NCBI RefSeq assembly: GCF_000477435.1
Contig: NC_022576.1
Span: 1,984,001-2,048,000, forward strand
Length of the DNA stretch: 64,000 bases
Direction: 5' to 3'
Origin: Candidatus Symbiobacter mobilis CR
GTDB taxonomy: Bacteria; Pseudomonadota; Gammaproteobacteria; Burkholderiales; Burkholderiaceae_C
Both the position numbers and the translations under genes were made by a program. Shown piece after piece: positions 62,221-64,000 of the stretch (position 1 is the stretch's first letter; every line of letters begins with the position of its first letter). The notes beneath the pieces were generated by a model. That model made no database searches. It had not been told where the DNA came from and worked only from the letters and a program-made list of their open reading frames with translations.

Positions 62221-62663
62221 GGCACCTCCACGATGAAGTCTGTACCCCGCACGCCAACGACGGACGTGGGGGTCGCGATTTCGACCTGTTCCGGGTGCAG
62301 CTTGCCGATCACCCCCGTTACGACACGCACCACGCCTTGCAGAAGGCTTAGGCCGATGCTTCCTTCCTGGGTCACGGGGTCAAACCGCACCTTGGCCAGA
62401 TCAAGCGTCGAGTTAGGCCCTACCGTCACCATCATCCCGTCACGCAGGGTGAAGGTGGCGCTGGCGTTGCGTCCGGTAACCACGCGGTCGGCCTCGGCCA
62501 CGGCAGCGCCCGGAGCTACGGTACGGGGGGTGTTCTGCTGGAGCAGGCGAACGTCCCCTTGTACGGATTTGATCGTCCCCGCGCGCTGCACCTGTGCAGC
62601 GCCGCACAGATCGGCATGCAAGAGCAAGACGAGGATCGTAGTTTGCAGGGTTCGATGTCGCAT
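62217..62663 (-). CDS. FecR-domain secreted protein
   Basis: A 148-residue protein with a signal peptide (about 1-25, LQTTILVLLLHADLCGAAQ) and one FecR domain (IKSVQGDVRLLQ, GAAVAEADRVVTGRNASATFTLRDG, NSTLDLAKV, TPTSVVGVRGTDFIVEV in parts). No sigma-regulator architecture: there is no membrane span and no sigma factor gene near, so it is the stand-alone periplasmic type. In many betaproteobacteria FecR/OmpA-like pairs accompany a CHASE2 adenylate cyclase, which is absent here. AAGGA precedes the ATG at 62663. Confidence 0.87.
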   Translation of the reverse strand: MRHRTLQTTILVLLLHADLCGAAQVQRAGTIKSVQGDVRLLQQNTPRTVAPGAAVAEADRVVTGRNASATFTLRDGMMVTVGPNSTLDLAKVRFDPVTQEGSIGLSLLQGVVRVVTGVIGKLHPEQVEIATPTSVVGVRGTDFIVEVP

Positions 62664-62693
62664 TGGGGTTCCTTTTTCCGTGGGTTGCCGCAG

Positions 62694-62751
62694 ATTCAGG
62701 GCATATTCATTCAGGGCCTCCCCACTCAGGGCAGGGCCTGTCCACTCAGGG
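62694..62751. repeat. Four short (a/c)tcagggc repeats before the FecR gene
   Basis: The 9-mer a(t/c)tcagggc occurs at 62694, 62709, 62723 and 62743, spacing 14-20 bases. The last copy overlaps the ptsI stop codon. They fill most of the 82-bp gap between ptsI and the FecR gene. Confidence 0.6.
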
Positions 62752-64000
62752 CGTGCCCATGTCGCGCGCCTGGGGATCGACTTCAGCAACGAGCTGCTGC
62801 GCCCAAGGCTGTAGTTTTCTGGCGTCGCACCGGAGGATCTCGAATTTCACCGGCAGGATATGCCCCGGGTGCATCGAAAAGATGCGCAGGCCCATGCCGA
62901 GCAGCAGACGGGTCATCGCGGGGTCTCCGGCCATTTCCCCGCAGACGCTCACGGGTTTGCCAGCCTCATTGCACTGCGTGATCGTCGTCGCGATCAGACG
63001 CAACACGGCGGGGTGCAGGGGGTCATAGAGGTGCGCTACCGATTCGTCAGAACGGTCGATCGCCAAGGTGTATTGCGTGAGGTCGTTCGTGCCGATCGAC
63101 AGGAAGTCGAAGTACTGTAGAAACAAGGGCACCGTCAGCGCTGCGGCGGGAATTTCGATCATCGCGCCAATGCGCACTTCACCGTGGGGGATGCCCAGGT
63201 TGTTGAGCTGGGCGCGGGCGTGGTCAATCAGCGCAAGGGTGCGGCGAATCTCGCTGGCATGAACCAGCATCGGAATCAGCAACGAGGTAGGCCCATGCGC
63301 TGCTGCCCGCAGGATGGCGCGCAGTTGGGTCAGGAACATCGCAGGGTCGGCTAGGCTCCAGCGAATGGCGCGTAGCCCGAGTGCAGGGTTGAGGTGCGCT
63401 TCGTCGCGCCAGTTGGCGTCGAGAGGCTTGTCGGCGCCGACATCTACCGTGCGGATCGTGACCGGCAGGCCCTGTGCCCCGTCGATGGCGGTGCGGTAGG
63501 CGCGGTACTGTTCCTCTTCGTCCGGCAGCTTGCCCAGGCGACCCATGAAGAGGAACTCGCTGCGGAACAGGCCCACACCCGCAGCACCGGCTTCGACGGC
63601 GTGCGCGGCGTCCTGCGGCCCTTCGATGTTGGCCAGCAGTTCGATCTTTTGGCCGTCGAGCGTGACTGCCGGGGTGCGTAGCAGCCGTGCGAGGCGGCTG
63701 CGTTCGAGTTCGCCCTTGCGTTGCTTGAATCCGTAGTCCGCGATGATCGATGGCGAAGGGTCGACCATCACGACCCCGGCATCTCCGTCGATGACGACCC
63801 AGTCGTCCTGGCGAACGAGCTGGCTGCACAGCCGCAGGCCGACGACTGCCGGAATGTCCAGGCTGCGCGCAACGATCGCCGTGTGCGAATTCTTGCCGCC
63901 GACATCGGTGGCAAAGCCGTCAAAGACGCTGTTTTTGAAGTGGAGCAAATCCGTCGGCGAGAGATCGTGCCCGATGAGGATCAGCGGGACATCGACGAAT
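62746..64000 (-). CDS. ptsI: PTS enzyme I (phosphoenolpyruvate-protein phosphotransferase), 5' end outside window
   Basis: The C-terminal ~417 residues of enzyme I; the frame is open to the window edge. Visible are LILIGHDLSPTD, the phospho-histidine motif GGKNSHTAIVARSLDIPAVV in part, and the PEP-binding TIM barrel: GVGLFRSEFLFMG, RTVDVGADKPL, NPALGLRAIRWSL, GAMIEIPAAAL, DFLSIGTNDLTQY. The catalytic Cys is in VCGEMAGD. It passes phosphate from PEP to HPr. Whether this is the sugar PTS or only a regulatory PTS, as often in betaproteobacteria, cannot be told from this window. Confidence 0.95.
   Translation of the reverse strand, partial: FVDVPLILIGHDLSPTDLLHFKNSVFDGFATDVGGKNSHTAIVARSLDIPAVVGLRLCSQLVRQDDWVVIDGDAGVVMVDPSPSIIADYGFKQRKGELERSRLARLLRTPAVTLDGQKIELLANIEGPQDAAHAVEAGAAGVGLFRSEFLFMGRLGKLPDEEEQYRAYRTAIDGAQGLPVTIRTVDVGADKPLDANWRDEAHLNPALGLRAIRWSLADPAMFLTQLRAILRAAAHGPTSLLIPMLVHASEIRRTLALIDHARAQLNNLGIPHGEVRIGAMIEIPAAALTVPLFLQYFDFLSIGTNDLTQYTLAIDRSDESVAHLYDPLHPAVLRLIATTITQCNEAGKPVSVCGEMAGDPAMTRLLLGMGLRIFSMHPGHILPVKFEILRCDARKLQPWAQQLVAEVDPQARDMGTP

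Overview
The window looks like part of the chromosome of a GC-rich, motile betaproteobacterium, most likely Burkholderiales and close to Comamonadaceae. The main evidence is gene order. The minus-strand run ndk - rlmN - pilW - rodZ-like - ispG - hisS - yfgM-like - bamB - der is a typical betaproteobacterial block. It is joined by rpsP-rimM-trmD-rplS, yajC-secD-secF, the divergent rluC/rne pair, yhdP-mltA beside glnE, and orn beside an M48 protease. The species assignment is inference; no rRNA gene is present to settle it.

Layout. 1-4 kb: the end of an EAL phosphodiesterase, then a minus-strand phosphate group (DUF47 regulator, Pit transporter, PsiF-like peptide) ending in a family 2 glycosyltransferase. 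4-10 kb: two tandem palindromic elements, sppA, rluC, a long rne leader and rne. 10-13 kb: a short J-domain protein and three adjacent genes I do not recognise. 13.2-21 kb: a six-gene signalling operon made of a dCache histidine kinase, two SiaA-like dCache-HAMP-PP2C phosphatases, SiaB-like kinase, SiaC-like (DUF1987) phosphoprotein and a soluble histidine kinase. 21-24.4 kb: a DsbG/DsbC-like lipoprotein and the rpsP operon. 24.5-33.5 kb: CobD/CbiB-like membrane protein, rsgA, M48 protease, orn, DEAD-box helicase and a very large chemoreceptor. 33.5-43 kb: the housekeeping block named above. 43-47 kb: two small Gln/Ala/Ser-rich proteins, tRNA-Asn and a DUF1631 protein. 47-59.5 kb: secF, secD, yajC, cheV, mltA, yhdP and glnE. 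59.5-64 kb: an AAA/PD-(D/E)XK-type accessory gene, an OmpA-like/FecR pair and the 3' part of ptsI.

The most interesting region is the Sia-like operon. In the known SiaABCD pathway, SiaA (phosphatase) and SiaB (kinase) set the phosphorylation state of SiaC, which controls the diguanylate cyclase SiaD. Here SiaA is duplicated, the sensor domain of the second copy is conspicuously AT-rich, no GGDEF gene is present, and the SiaD position is taken by a soluble histidine kinase. The catalytic core of that kinase closely resembles the one that opens the operon. This may be a partner-switch pathway whose output is a phosphorelay rather than direct c-di-GMP synthesis.

The window also carries three families of small non-autonomous repeats with terminal inverted repeats: 101 bp (two tandem copies), 145 bp (two full copies plus remnants, including one in which the two ends are joined directly), and 177 bp (two copies in opposite orientation). 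No transposase, CRISPR array or prophage is visible.
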